Source: Halobaculum sp. MBLA0147 (GTDB lineage: Archaea; Halobacteriota; Halobacteria; Halobacteriales; Haloferacaceae). From it: a DNA stretch of 64,000 bases. The stretch covers positions 2,852,001-2,916,000 of the forward strand of contig NZ_JBGKAD010000001.1 of the NCBI RefSeq assembly GCF_041361345.1. Direction: 5' to 3'. Numbering within the stretch: position 1 is the first letter of the stretch; every line of letters starts with the position of its first letter. The notes under the pieces are model-generated. The model worked only from the letters and a program-made list of their open reading frames with translations, searched no databases and had not been told where the DNA came from. Of the stretch, positions 1 to 8,111 are shown piece by piece. The position numbers and the translations under genes were made by a program.

Positions 1-645
1 GGCGGCCGACAGCGGCGCTCGCGGGGCACTCGCGTCCGCGAGCGTGACGACGGTCGCGGTCGCCTCGGCTCGCCAGACGACCTCCCGTGGTTCTCGGAGT
101 CGCCACGACTCTTCACCGCTCCGGGCGTCGACACCGACGACGACCGGTTCCTCGGGCGTCTCGTCGCGCGAGGGGACGAGGACTACAGTTCCCTCGACGA
201 CCGTCTCGACGTGTGTCGACCGCTCTCTCCGCCACAACTCCGTCCCGTTCTCGGGGTCGAACACCCGTACGGTGTCGGTCTCGTCACCGAACCCGCTGTC
301 CGCGACGAGGACACCCCCGCGGGGGCTCACGAACCGATCGTCGGGCAGGTCGAACGCCCAGACACGCTCGCCGGTGCGGGCGTCGACCGCGCGGTGGCGG
401 TACCGGCCGTCGGTCGCGCTCGCGAGGACGAAGTGGCCCGCACCGTCGGTGTAGAGGCGGTCCAGATCCGGTGCGGCCACCGACCACGCGACGCCGTCCT
501 GTGGCGTCGGCGAGCCGTCGAGTGCGGGGTTGACCGTCGGTGTCCCACCGCCGTCCGGAGCGGCGCCGCCGAGTAGTCCTGTACAGCCAGCGAGCGACGC
601 GAGACCGGCGAGACCGCCGGCTCGCAGGAGGGCACGTCGTCGCAC
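1..645 (-). CDS. PQQ-type beta-propeller lipoprotein, C-terminus cut off by window edge
   Basis: Partial; the frame is open to base 1, leaving 215 codons. It starts at GTG 645 with a twin-arginine signal (RRR, hydrophobic G/L/A stretch) and a lipobox L-A-G-C at residues 18-21, so the mature protein is probably a lipid-anchored, Tat-exported surface protein. After that come propeller blades with the PQQ-repeat signature A-x-T-G-x-x-x-W: TGERVWAFDL, NGTELWRRE, SGEESWRLRE. Members of this family may bind PQQ or only act as a scaffold; no enzyme active site is visible. A second, complete homologue lies at 14167-15420 in this window. Confidence 0.8.
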   Translation of the reverse strand, partial: MRRRALLRAGGLAGLASLAGCTGLLGGAAPDGGGTPTVNPALDGSPTPQDGVAWSVAAPDLDRLYTDGAGHFVLASATDGRYRHRAVDARTGERVWAFDLPDDRFVSPRGGVLVADSGFGDETDTVRVFDPENGTELWRRERSTHVETVVEGTVVLVPSRDETPEEPVVVGVDARSGEESWRLREPREVVWRAEATATVVTLADASAPRAPLSAA

Positions 646-732
646 GCCGGTTCCCGGCGTGGCCACCGAATTAGCTGTTGTGGTCCGAGACGGAGCGCGA
701 GGGGGCGAGCACGCTACCGCGGCACGCGCCGG

Positions 733-1401
733 TCACTCCCCGCCCGTCAGCCACAGTTTCGCGCTCACGACCGTCGCACCGGCGACGACGACGAGCAGCT
801 GCCAGCCGGACCGCACCAGCGGGAACACCCGCTCGACGTCTTTCGGCTCCGAGCCGGCCGTCGGGTCGACACCCGTGCTGTAGTGAGTGTTGTCCGTCGT
901 CTTCGGCTGGCTCCCGCCGCCTCCGCCACTGCTACCGCCGTCGCTCGGCGGCTCGGGCGAGAGGTCGACGAACGTCTGGACGAAGCCACGCTGGTTCGAG
1001 AGGATCGCGCGGCCGTTCGCGGTGTAGAACTGGTCGTGGACGGGCCACAGGAGGTTCGCGCCGTTGACCACGTAGTCGAGTCCGACCCCGGCGACGACGA
1101 ATCCCACGATCGCGACGGCGGCCGTCCACCCGCCACCGGCACCGAGGACGCGCCGGACGGTCGACCGCGGGCGCACCCGCAGGTCCACGGCGAGCAGCGC
1201 GGCCGCGAGTCCCGGCAGGAGGAGGTTGTGTCCGAGCGAGCGGTGCGCGCCGCGGATCACGGAGCCGAAGAACACGTCGAGGTCGGGGACGACGGCGACG
1301 GCGAGGATCAGGAGGACGGCACGACGGTCGAAGTAGTCGTCCGGCAACAGCGCGGCCGCGAGCAGTCCGGCGAGTGCGACGTGGACCAGTGTCGAGGGCA
1401 T
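733..1401 (-). CDS. Membrane-bound metal-dependent hydrolase (YdjM/DUF457-like)
   Basis: 222 residues with about four hydrophobic segments. The N-terminus carries the family pattern of histidines and aspartates facing the membrane: H7, PD-x-D at 39-42 and H53-R-S-L-G-H58, the predicted metal site. A glycine/serine/threonine-rich linker (residues about 150-185) separates the core from a last membrane helix near residue 200. The family is named LexA-binding, inner membrane-associated putative hydrolase; the substrate is unknown. It lies between two other minus-strand genes but is spaced from both, so it is probably transcribed alone. Confidence 0.75.
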   Translation of the reverse strand: MPSTLVHVALAGLLAAALLPDDYFDRRAVLLILAVAVVPDLDVFFGSVIRGAHRSLGHNLLLPGLAAALLAVDLRVRPRSTVRRVLGAGGGWTAAVAIVGFVVAGVGLDYVVNGANLLWPVHDQFYTANGRAILSNQRGFVQTFVDLSPEPPSDGGSSGGGGGSQPKTTDNTHYSTGVDPTAGSEPKDVERVFPLVRSGWQLLVVVAGATVVSAKLWLTGGE

Positions 1402-1512
1402 CCGTGTCGGCGGTGGACGCCGACCGAGAAGTGGGTTGTGCCGGGTCGTGGGAGTGTACGAGGTGTCGAGACGTGGCGGACGAGCGGACGGACCCCCGTC
1501 TCGTCCCCGAGC

Positions 1513-2160
1513 TCAGCTGTACCGCTCCTCTTCCCACGGGTTCGCGGTGTTCGAGTAGCCGCGCTTCTCCCAGTACCCACGCTCCGGCTCGGTGAGGAAC
1601 TCGACGCCTGTCACCCACTTGGCGCCCTTGTAGGCGTACTTGTGCGGGGTGACGACGCGCAGCGGCCCGCCGTGGTCCTCCGGGAGCGGCTCGCCGTCGT
1701 ACTCCCAGACGAACAGTACCTCCTCGCGGTCACACTCCGCGAGCGGGAGGTTCGTCGTGTACCCGTCCAGCGCGTGGAACATGACGTGGACCGCGTCGCC
1801 GCGGACCCCCGCCCGCTCGGCCAACTCCGGGAACGTGACCCCGGTGAACGTGCAGTCGAACCGCGACCAGCCAGTGACACAGTGGAAGTCCTGCCGCTGG
1901 GTGACCGACGGGAGCTCGCGGAACTCGTCGTAGTCGAAGGTCAGTTCCTCCTCGACGGCACCCCACACGTCGAACTGCCAGTCTTCGCGGGTCCAGTCCG
2001 GCGTCCCGGACTTCGAGAGCACCGGGAACCGGTCCGTCTGGCGCTGTCCCGGCGGGAGTCGCTCGTCGCCGTACTCCCGGTAGAGGTCCGTCACGTCCGC
2101 GTCCGGCGTCGGCACGTCGCCGTCCCCCGACTCCGCCTCGCCGTCCGAGTCCGTACTCAT
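1513..2160 (-). CDS. Sulfite-oxidase-like molybdopterin-dependent oxidoreductase
   Basis: 215 residues with the oxidoreductase molybdopterin-binding fold of the sulfite oxidase/YedY group. Cys94 in F-H-C-V-T-G-W matches the conserved cysteine that ligates molybdenum. The motifs W-x-V-W-G-x-V-E, G-x-x-F-P-E-L-A and V-T-P-H-K-Y-x-Y-K-x-A-K-W-V near residues 165-180 are also typical. I chose ATG 2160 because the residues before it are arginine-rich and unlike a coding N-terminus. No signal peptide is seen, so the enzyme is probably cytoplasmic. There is no dimerisation domain or haem partner beside it. The substrate is not deducible. Confidence 0.85.
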   Translation of the reverse strand: MSTDSDGEAESGDGDVPTPDADVTDLYREYGDERLPPGQRQTDRFPVLSKSGTPDWTREDWQFDVWGAVEEELTFDYDEFRELPSVTQRQDFHCVTGWSRFDCTFTGVTFPELAERAGVRGDAVHVMFHALDGYTTNLPLAECDREEVLFVWEYDGEPLPEDHGGPLRVVTPHKYAYKGAKWVTGVEFLTEPERGYWEKRGYSNTANPWEEERYS

Positions 2161-2214
2161 ACCTCTGCGTACGTCGGCTCCCACCAAAGCGTGTCGGAGC
2201 CGGACGCAGTAGTG

Positions 2215-2712
2215 GTCAGATATGCTCGAACCTCGAATGAGTTTATCACTCAGGAAGCCCCGATCCGTCGCCGGGCGGCTCCGCCGCCCGGCTGATAGCG
2301 AGACCTCCGGTCTCGCCCATCTCGCGGTCGCTCGGCCTCACGGCTTCGCCGTTCGGCATCGAGGCCTCACTCCGTTCGGCCTCGCACCCGACATATCGCG
2401 CCTCTCGCCACCGCCCGGCGCGATAGGGGCCGCCGAGACGATTAAAGTAGACGCGAGCGCCTCTACGGGAGAGCGAAGCTCTCCCGAGGAAACGGCGGCT
2501 CCGCCGCCGTGACCGCCCCTTCCAGCCCCACCCGAACCCGCCCCGCACCGCACCTCACCCTCCCCGGCCTCGTCGCTTGTGCCCGGCTCCGCCGGTTCGA
2601 GGCGCGGCGCAGCCGCGCCTCGCATGCTTCGCTCGCTCCTCCCTCGCGCGTTTCTCGCGCGCCACCCGCAACAGTCTGCTTATCTGAACACCACCTGTGG
2701 GGGTACCCTGAA
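2215..2712. other. Palindrome-rich non-coding spacer
   Basis: About 500 bases without a credible gene. The stretch is a chain of short inverted repeats, each closing on a 3-6 nt loop: gggcggctccgccgccc (2273-2289), gagacctccggtctc, gagagcgaagctctcc (2469-2484), acggcggctccgccgccgt, and a GCGCGGC/GCCGCGC hairpin near 2603-2618. AT-rich islands (gagtttatcact near 2237, attaaagtag near 2440, gcttatctgaac near 2680) break it up. Codon structure is absent and stops occur in most frames. It lies just downstream of pgi and upstream of the sulfite-oxidase-like gene. Confidence 0.6.
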
Positions 2713-4056
2713 CTATTCCACGACCAACTCCCGCTTCTCGCGGACGCGCCGCGACTCCTCGGTAGACTCGCCGAGCAGCCCGCGTGCGGCGCGTTTCCCC
2801 CACTCGACGGCGGGCTGGGTGAACGTCTCGAGGTCGGCCAACTCCCCGTAGAGGATCGTCGCCGCCTCGAAGCCGTACACCAACTCACCCACCGACTCGG
2901 CGTCGAGACGGTCGAGTTCGACCCGGACGTTCTCCCGCCCCGCGGCGGCGAGACTCGCCTCCGTGGCGCGCAACTCCGCGTCCCGTAACTCCCCCAGCGT
3001 TGCGCCGTCGAGGTACGAGAGCCCCTCCAACTCCGCCGCCGGGAGCGGCGTGTCCGGCCCCTCGCACACGTCGACGAGCGTCACCAGCTTGTCGGCGGGA
3101 CCGGCGCGGTACAGTTGGAGCTGTGAGTGTTGGTCGGTGACGCCCAGCGCCCGCGCCGGAGTCTGTCCGCGCCCGTCCTTCCCGAGCGACTCCGCCCAGA
3201 GTTGGGCCGTCCACTCGGCGAACCGTTCCAGCGACTCCGTGTACGGCATGATCGCGTTCACACTCGCGCCGCGCTCGGCCAGGGCGTACGCCGTCGCGCC
3301 GTAGGCGTAGCCGGGACACTCGAACAACGAGTCGGTCAACGAGTCGGCACCGGCCGCCCCGCCGGCCACGAGGCCGTCCACGTCGACCCCCAACAGCGCC
3401 GGGACGAGCAGTCCCACCGTCGACAGCGCCGAGAACCGCCCCGGGACCCCGTCCGGAACTGGGAGCGACGGCAGGTCGTGCGCCGCCGCCAACGACCGGA
3501 GGTTCCCCGATTCACCCGTCGTGACGACGGTGTGGTCGGTCCAGTCGACGCCGGCGTCCGTCATCGCCGCGCGGACGACGAGGAAGTTCGCCAGCGTCTC
3601 TGCGGTGGTCCCCGACCGCGAGACGACGTTCACGACCGTTCTGTCGAGGTCGACCGCGTCGAGTCGCCGTCGCACCCACGCCGGGTCGACGTTGTCTAGC
3701 GTCACGACCGTCGTGTCGGCGTCGGCAGCGAGCGCCTCGGCGAGCGTCGCCGCGCCGAGTGCGCTCCCACCGATCCCGACGGTGACGACCGCGTCGAGAG
3801 CGCCGGGGTCGTCCTCGCCCAGCGCCCGCTCGCGTGCCGCCCGTGCCGTCTCGCCGATCGCGGCCGTGTCGACGGTCTCCGGGAGCGCCAGCGCGGCGTA
3901 CCCGTGGTCGCGCCGCTCGCGACCGCGCGCGATCCGCTCGTGAGCCGTCGCGACTCGCTCGTCCAGCGTCTCCAACTCCGCTCGCGTCAGTCCGAGCGCC
4001 CCGCCGAGGGCGTTCCCGATGTCGACGTGCACGTGTGGGTGGGCGGCGGCCGACAC
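2713..4056 (-). CDS. pgi: Glucose-6-phosphate isomerase
   Basis: 447 residues, the usual length for the compact archaeal form of the PGI superfamily. It interconverts glucose 6-phosphate and fructose 6-phosphate in gluconeogenesis and glycolysis. The sugar-phosphate binding (SIS) signatures are clear: G-I-G-G-S at residues 94-98 and S-R-S-G-T-T at 146-151. The N-terminus V-D-I-G-N-A-L is like other haloarchaeal Pgi proteins; an internal GTG at V11 is an alternative start. The gene is divergent from the membrane protein at 4127. Azf, which uses the same substrate, is encoded 12 kb away in this window. Confidence 0.93.
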   Translation of the reverse strand: MSAAAHPHVHVDIGNALGGALGLTRAELETLDERVATAHERIARGRERRDHGYAALALPETVDTAAIGETARAARERALGEDDPGALDAVVTVGIGGSALGAATLAEALAADADTTVVTLDNVDPAWVRRRLDAVDLDRTVVNVVSRSGTTAETLANFLVVRAAMTDAGVDWTDHTVVTTGESGNLRSLAAAHDLPSLPVPDGVPGRFSALSTVGLLVPALLGVDVDGLVAGGAAGADSLTDSLFECPGYAYGATAYALAERGASVNAIMPYTESLERFAEWTAQLWAESLGKDGRGQTPARALGVTDQHSQLQLYRAGPADKLVTLVDVCEGPDTPLPAAELEGLSYLDGATLGELRDAELRATEASLAAAGRENVRVELDRLDAESVGELVYGFEAATILYGELADLETFTQPAVEWGKRAARGLLGESTEESRRVREKRELVVE

Positions 4057-4126
4057 GAAAACCGTTGCCCACGCGTCGCGGCGGGCAACGCGGTGCTTTT
4101 CCGCTCGTGGACGCTATCGAACGTCG

Positions 4127-4690
4127 ATGGCACACGACGGCGAGTCGCTCCGGACGGACGGTGGACGGGCGTACGGTGGGGTCCTCGGCGCGTTCCCGTA
4201 CGCGGCCAGAGAGACGGACTCGTGGCTGTTCCGGTCGTACGTCGTCGTCGCCGGACTCGCAGCCGGCTTCTTCACGCTGATCTTCACGCTGGCGTTGATC
4301 CGACTGTTGGGTGCGACGGCCGGCGCGCGGTTCTCGATCGCCCGGGCGTTCGTCATCCTCGTCGGTCTCGGTGCGGTCGCGCCGCTCGTGACACCGGTGT
4401 TGCTCGTCGCTCGAACCCACCGGCGACGTATCACGCGACGCCGGGGGTACGAGTTCGGGCTCGCGCTCGCCGGCTACCTGTTCTTGTTCTCCCTGTACGG
4501 GCTCGTCCTCGCCGCGATGCCCGCCTCCTTCGAACTCGACGGCGAGACGGTGACGCGGCCGCCGACGGAGTCGGCCGGGCTTCTAGAGCCCGTCGTGGGA
4601 GCGCTGTACGCGCTACCGGCGGAGTTCTCGCTGGCCGTTCCGACGGCCGCCGCTGCCGTGATCGTCGGCGTCCACTACCTCCGGCGGTGA
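4127..4690 (+). CDS. Uncharacterised four-helix membrane protein
   Basis: 187 residues. After a short polar N-terminus there are about four hydrophobic segments (roughly residues 38-62, 72-95, 110-132 and 160-183), with a basic loop T-H-R-R-R-I-T-R-R-R-G between the second and third. No known motif is recognised. The ATG at 4127 is chosen because the frame upstream lies in antisense pgi sequence. It is divergent from pgi with about 70 nt between the starts. Confidence 0.65.
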   Translation: MAHDGESLRTDGGRAYGGVLGAFPYAARETDSWLFRSYVVVAGLAAGFFTLIFTLALIRLLGATAGARFSIARAFVILVGLGAVAPLVTPVLLVARTHRRRITRRRGYEFGLALAGYLFLFSLYGLVLAAMPASFELDGETVTRPPTESAGLLEPVVGALYALPAEFSLAVPTAAAAVIVGVHYLRR

Positions 4691-4720
4691 CTGGTCGCGC
4701 GGTCGACGCCGCACCGGGAC

Positions 4721-4785
4721 GACGAGACGGTACTCGCGACGGAACGACGAGACGGTACTCCCGACGGACCGACGAGTACGCTCGA
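4721..4785. repeat. 25-bp tandem duplication after a gene end
   Basis: The block gacgagacggtactc begins at 4721 and again at 4746, and a third degenerate copy (gacgagtac) begins at 4771, giving a 25-bp period. It occupies the non-coding gap after the membrane protein gene and before the DUF5812 gene. Confidence 0.75.
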
Positions 4786-4846
4786 CAGCACGCCACAGCG
4801 CGGCCACGACGAAACGCCGAAACCGGCCGACCGTCTACGGCGGCGT

Positions 4847-5470
4847 ATGACAGACGAGACTCCCGACGGGGAGACAGACGACGCCGAGTCCCTGGCGGCG
4901 GGGTTGGTAGAGGAACTGGACGGCGACGCCGCCGCGAGTGACGGGACCGACGGCGGCCAGAACGCGGAGGACGACGCGAACGAGCCGCCGGCAGACACCG
5001 ACGGCGACGCGCTCGCCGGGACGTTCGTGGTCACACACGCCGACGACGACTCGGCGGTGTTGCGCGACGCCGACACCGGACAGGTCCACACGCTCTCGGC
5101 CAACGAGGGACTGACCGCGGACGAGGTGATCGAGGCGACCGTCGCGCCGGAGCCGCCGATGGGTGTCACCTACGAACTCCGGGACCTCCACGCGTCGCGG
5201 TCCGTACGAATCGAGGCCGTCCGGGAACCGCCGACGACACAGAGTCGCGAAATCGCCGCGGATCAGCCCGTCGGCGAGGTCACGCGACAAGAGCGCGCGG
5301 GCGACGGTGAACTCCACGTCCTGTCGGTTCCCGAGTCGGAGACGGAGTCGGCCGTCGATGACGTACTCGACGACCGCGAGACGCGACTCGTCCAGGCCGC
5401 TCGGGCCGGTGCGTCGCTCGTCGAGGTGCGCTCGGAACCGGGTGTCGTCGCCGTCCGCTACCTACCGTAG
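4847..5470 (+). CDS. DUF5812 family haloarchaeal protein
   Basis: 207 residues. The first 60 are a low-complexity acidic tail (D/E/G/A/T). The conserved part starts at G-T-F-V-V-T-H-A-D and continues through D-S-A-V-L-R-D, T-G-Q-V-H-T-L-S and V-A-P-E-P-P-M-G-V-T-Y. It ends with E-P-G-V-V-A-V-R-Y-L-P. This layout matches what I recall of the DUF5812 family, a soluble haloarchaeal protein of unknown role. The last 27 bases plus the stop are duplicated just downstream (see repeat at 5444). Confidence 0.75.
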   Translation: MTDETPDGETDDAESLAAGLVEELDGDAAASDGTDGGQNAEDDANEPPADTDGDALAGTFVVTHADDDSAVLRDADTGQVHTLSANEGLTADEVIEATVAPEPPMGVTYELRDLHASRSVRIEAVREPPTTQSREIAADQPVGEVTRQERAGDGELHVLSVPESETESAVDDVLDDRETRLVQAARAGASLVEVRSEPGVVAVRYLP

Positions 5471-5503
5471 CGCGTCGTCGCCGTCCGCCACCTGCCGTAG
5501 CGG
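5444..5503. repeat. 30-bp direct repeat spanning a stop codon
   Basis: The 3' end of the DUF5812 gene, beginning gtcgtcgccgtccgc at 5444 and including its TAG stop, is repeated once with a 30-bp period from 5474. Differences are few (ctacctaccgtag versus ccacctgccgtag). The second copy is untranslated. Confidence 0.8.
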
Positions 5504-5552
5504 TCCGTCGCCGAGCGAGACCGCGTGTGGAGCGGCCCCGTCTCGGGGCCAG

Positions 5553-5861
5553 TCACTCCTCGGGTGCGGCGGCGCTCTGGACGAGCCACCCGCCGGCGAC
5601 CCGTCCTTCGCGTTCGACGAGGTCGACGACGGTGTCGTCGGAGACGACCCCGCCACCCTCAACGACCTCCACGCGGAGGGTGAGGTCGAGACTGTCGCCA
5701 CAACAGCCCACGTCGACGAACTCCTCGCGTTCGTCCCCGACGGCCGGCTCGTCGAACACGCGCCGGAGGTAGCCACGGAACCGGTCGGTGTCGATCTGTC
5801 GCCGCCCCCAGTCGGACAACTCGTCCGGGAACGAGACGACGAGTCTACTCGCAGTGCTCAC
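5553..5861 (-). CDS. Small conserved haloarchaeal protein, function unknown
   Basis: 102 residues from GTG 5861. The sequence begins S-T-A-S-R-L-V-V-S-F-P-D-E-L-S-D-W-G-R-R-Q, has a central F-V-D-V-G-C-C-G-D-S-L-D-L-T-L-R strand with paired cysteines, and ends V-A-G-G-W-L-V-Q-S. Alternating hydrophobic strands suggest a small alpha/beta fold. The frame stays open far upstream, antisense to the TetR gene, so the start rests on the change to gene-like composition at residue 1. I do not recognise a named family with certainty. Confidence 0.6.
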   Translation of the reverse strand: MSTASRLVVSFPDELSDWGRRQIDTDRFRGYLRRVFDEPAVGDEREEFVDVGCCGDSLDLTLRVEVVEGGGVVSDDTVVDLVEREGRVAGGWLVQSAAAPEE

Positions 5862-5972
5862 ACCGGACGTGTGTGACGCTGTCACTTGCCTCTGTCGGGA
5901 CGGACGGAGACCAGTTTCCGTCGCCCTCGCGGACGGGAGAGTTAACTCATCGCGGGTCCAACCGAGGCGTAG

Positions 5973-6722
5973 ATGACCGGGTCTGGCGCAGACGACGAGC
6001 GGGTGACTGCTGGGGGCGGGGGCGACGACACAGACGCGGGTGACGAGACCGGCGACTCCGACGGTGACGGCGTCGTCGGGAGTGACGGCGCCGTCGCGGC
6101 CGACGGGTCGGGTACCCCCGACGTGACGACGGCGAGCGACACCGACGACACGGAGGCGGCGATCATGCACGCCACCTACCGGGCGCTGTGTGCCAACGGA
6201 TTCGCGGACACGACGATCTCGGCGATCGCCGACGAGTTCGCCAAGAGCAAGTCGCTGTTGTACTACCACTACGACGACAAGGAGGCGATCTTCGACGACT
6301 TCCTCGCGTTCCTGCTGGCGGAGTTGGAGGCCAACGTCGCCGCGGCCGAGACGGACGACCCGTACGACCGCCTCTGGGCCGTGATCGACCAACTGCTCCC
6401 GCCGGAGCTGGACGACGAGGGGCTCCGCTTCCGACGTGCGATCTCGGAGACACGCGCGAACGCCCCTCACTCCGCCGCCTATCACGACCAGTTCGCCCGC
6501 TCGGACGAGGTGATCCTCTCGCGGCTCGTCGAGGCACTCGAGGCCGGTGTCGAGAGCGGACGGTTCCGCGCCGTCGACTCCGAGGAGACGGCGGAGTTCC
6601 TCTACTCGACCGTCGTCGGTGGGCTCCACCGGGGTGTCACGCTCGACGACACGGAGCCGATCGAGCGGACGCGGACGGCACTCGAACGGTACCTCGACGA
6701 CGCCGTGGTGGCCGACGACTGA
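5973..6722 (+). CDS. TetR/AcrR family transcriptional regulator
   Basis: 249 residues. Residues 61-107 form the TetR DNA-binding domain: E-A-A-I-M-H-A-T-Y-R, G-F-A-D-T-T-I-S-A-I-A-D-E-F and the recognition-helix motif S-L-L-Y-Y-H-Y-D-D-K-E-A-I-F. The rest is the helical ligand-binding/dimerisation domain. The first 60 residues are an acidic low-complexity extension that TetR proteins normally lack. A start within that tail is possible. Many haloarchaeal TetR proteins repress efflux genes, but no transporter is adjacent. A 22-bp palindrome of TetR-operator type lies 137 nt after the stop (6859-6880). Confidence 0.88.
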   Translation: MTGSGADDERVTAGGGGDDTDAGDETGDSDGDGVVGSDGAVAADGSGTPDVTTASDTDDTEAAIMHATYRALCANGFADTTISAIADEFAKSKSLLYYHYDDKEAIFDDFLAFLLAELEANVAAAETDDPYDRLWAVIDQLLPPELDDEGLRFRRAISETRANAPHSAAYHDQFARSDEVILSRLVEALEAGVESGRFRAVDSEETAEFLYSTVVGGLHRGVTLDDTEPIERTRTALERYLDDAVVADD

Positions 6723-7150
6723 CCGCGAGAGACTGCGGCACGGCCGTTCGCGTCGTCTCTCCCGCGTCCCGTCACCCTCGACCCTTCTCGTCGTCTCTCT
6801 CACTCGTCACACCACTCCGCGGTCACCCGCGTCGCCCGCCCGGAGACAGAAGGCTTACACCGACCGAACGTTTAGTCAGTATCGCTGGGTCGTCCAGCAC
6901 TGCCGACAGACGCACCCACCCATCCACTGTGCGTTCCCCGACCACCGCGTCGTCGGCGGCGTCGGGCCGTTCGCTGGCGGCGACGCCCGACACCGACGGG
7001 GTCGAGTCCCCGGCTCGGACCCGTCACCCCACCTCACCCCACCGGTCCGGGCCTGGTCCGGGCCGGTGGCACTTCTCTCCCCCGGTCGACGGTCACTCGT
7101 GGGAGTCGCTCGTCCGAGAGTCCCTCTGCCTGCGGCCGACACGACGGATT
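6723..7150. other. Long non-coding gap between tetR and secF
   Basis: About 430 bases without a credible protein gene; the frames that stay open here have no start context and read through neighbouring genes. It contains an imperfect palindrome at 6859-6880 with AT-rich promoter-like bases, followed by some 270 nt before the secF promoter. Confidence 0.6.
6859..6880. promoter_or_regulatory. Imperfect 22-bp palindrome, candidate TetR operator with overlapping TATA box
   Basis: Bases accgaccgaacgtttagtca plus gt form an inverted repeat centred on AACGTT: 16 of 22 positions agree with the reverse complement. Size and symmetry fit a TetR-dimer operator. The right half, gtttagtc, also resembles a haloarchaeal TATA box, so a bound repressor would block TBP. 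The nearest regulator is the TetR gene ending at 6722. Confidence 0.5.
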
Positions 7151-7153
7151 GGG

Positions 7154-7165
7154 AAGCCTTATTCC
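7154..7165 (+). promoter_or_regulatory. Likely TATA box of secF-secD
   Basis: aagccttattcc is the only AT-rich patch close to secF and sits about 27 nt before ATG 7188, the spacing expected for a leaderless haloarchaeal transcript. Confidence 0.5.
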
Positions 7166-7187
7166 GACGGCGAGGGGAGCCGACCGC

Positions 7188-8111
7188 ATGGCACGGTTCG
7201 AGGTACCGGAGGTCGACTACGACCGGTACTCCAACAGGCAGTTGGCCGCGATCCCGCTCGGGGTGTTGGCGGTGGCGTTGGTGATCGTCGCCGTCACGTG
7301 GGCGACCACCGGTGCGCCGGTGGCTCTCGGGACGGACTTCAGCGGTGGCACGGAGTTCCGCGTCGCGGTCGACGCCGGGAGCGAGAGTGCGGAGTCGGTG
7401 ATCCGGACGGCCTTCCCCGCCGAACCCGCGTCGATCCGCGAGATCCCCTCGCAGGGGGTCTACGTGGTGACGTTCGGGCCGGAGGTGGACGCGACGGCCG
7501 CCGAGGACGCCATCGGGTGTGCGTCCGACGAGAGTGTCGAGTGTCTCTCCGACGCCCAGCGGGACGCCGCCCAGAAGGTCGAGTACCGCGCGAGCGCCGC
7601 CGTCTCCGCGGCGTTCGGCGAGGCCCTCCAGGGACAGGCGCTCGTCGGTGTCGTCGCCGCGTTCGCCGGGATGGGACTGCTCGTGTTCGGGTTGTTCCGG
7701 ACGTTCGTCCCGTCCGTGGCGGTCGTCGTCTCGGCGTTCTCCGACATCGTGATCCCGGTGGCGTTGATGAACCTGTTCGGGATCGAGCTGTCGCTTGGGA
7801 CCGTCGCGGCACTCCTGATGTTGATCGGGTACTCTGTCGACTCCGACATCCTGTTGAACAACCACATCCTCCGGCGTTCGGGTGACTTCTACGAGTCCAC
7901 CTACCGCGCGATGCGGACCGGGGTGACGATGACACTGACCTCGCTGGCGGCGATGATCGTGTTGACGATCGTCGCGACGATCTTCGGCATCGGACTGCTC
8001 GCGAGCATCGGGACGATCCTCGTGTTCGGGCTGACGGCCGACCTGATGAACACCTACATGCTCAACCTGAGTCTGCTCCGCTGGTACAAGTTCGAGGGGG
8101 TGGCGCGGTGA
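7188..8111 (+). CDS. secF: Protein-export membrane protein SecF
   Basis: 307 residues. A first membrane helix (about 25-45) is followed by the small periplasmic-side domain with the diagnostic G-T-D-F-S-G-G-T-E-F-R-V. Five more helices follow and include the conserved I-G-Y-S-V-D-S-D-I-L-L-N-N-H of RND-type SecD/SecF proteins. SecF and SecD assist Sec translocation, probably using the ion gradient. ATG 7188 is chosen because a TATA-like box lies 27 nt upstream. It overlaps secD by GTGA and is transcribed secF-secD, the order known in haloarchaea. An extracytoplasmic insert carries two cysteines (near residues 108 and 116). Confidence 0.95.
   Translation: MARFEVPEVDYDRYSNRQLAAIPLGVLAVALVIVAVTWATTGAPVALGTDFSGGTEFRVAVDAGSESAESVIRTAFPAEPASIREIPSQGVYVVTFGPEVDATAAEDAIGCASDESVECLSDAQRDAAQKVEYRASAAVSAAFGEALQGQALVGVVAAFAGMGLLVFGLFRTFVPSVAVVVSAFSDIVIPVALMNLFGIELSLGTVAALLMLIGYSVDSDILLNNHILRRSGDFYESTYRAMRTGVTMTLTSLAAMIVLTIVATIFGIGLLASIGTILVFGLTADLMNTYMLNLSLLRWYKFEGVAR

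Noticed and set aside
883-2295. 470-codon open frame on the plus strand
   Set aside because: Antisense shadow of the hydrolase and sulfite-oxidase-like genes; arginine- and valine-rich with no domain, a usual effect of very high GC.
5862-6803. Upstream part of the 416-codon minus-strand frame ending at 5553
   Set aside because: Antisense to the TetR gene; only the last 102 codons look like a real protein.
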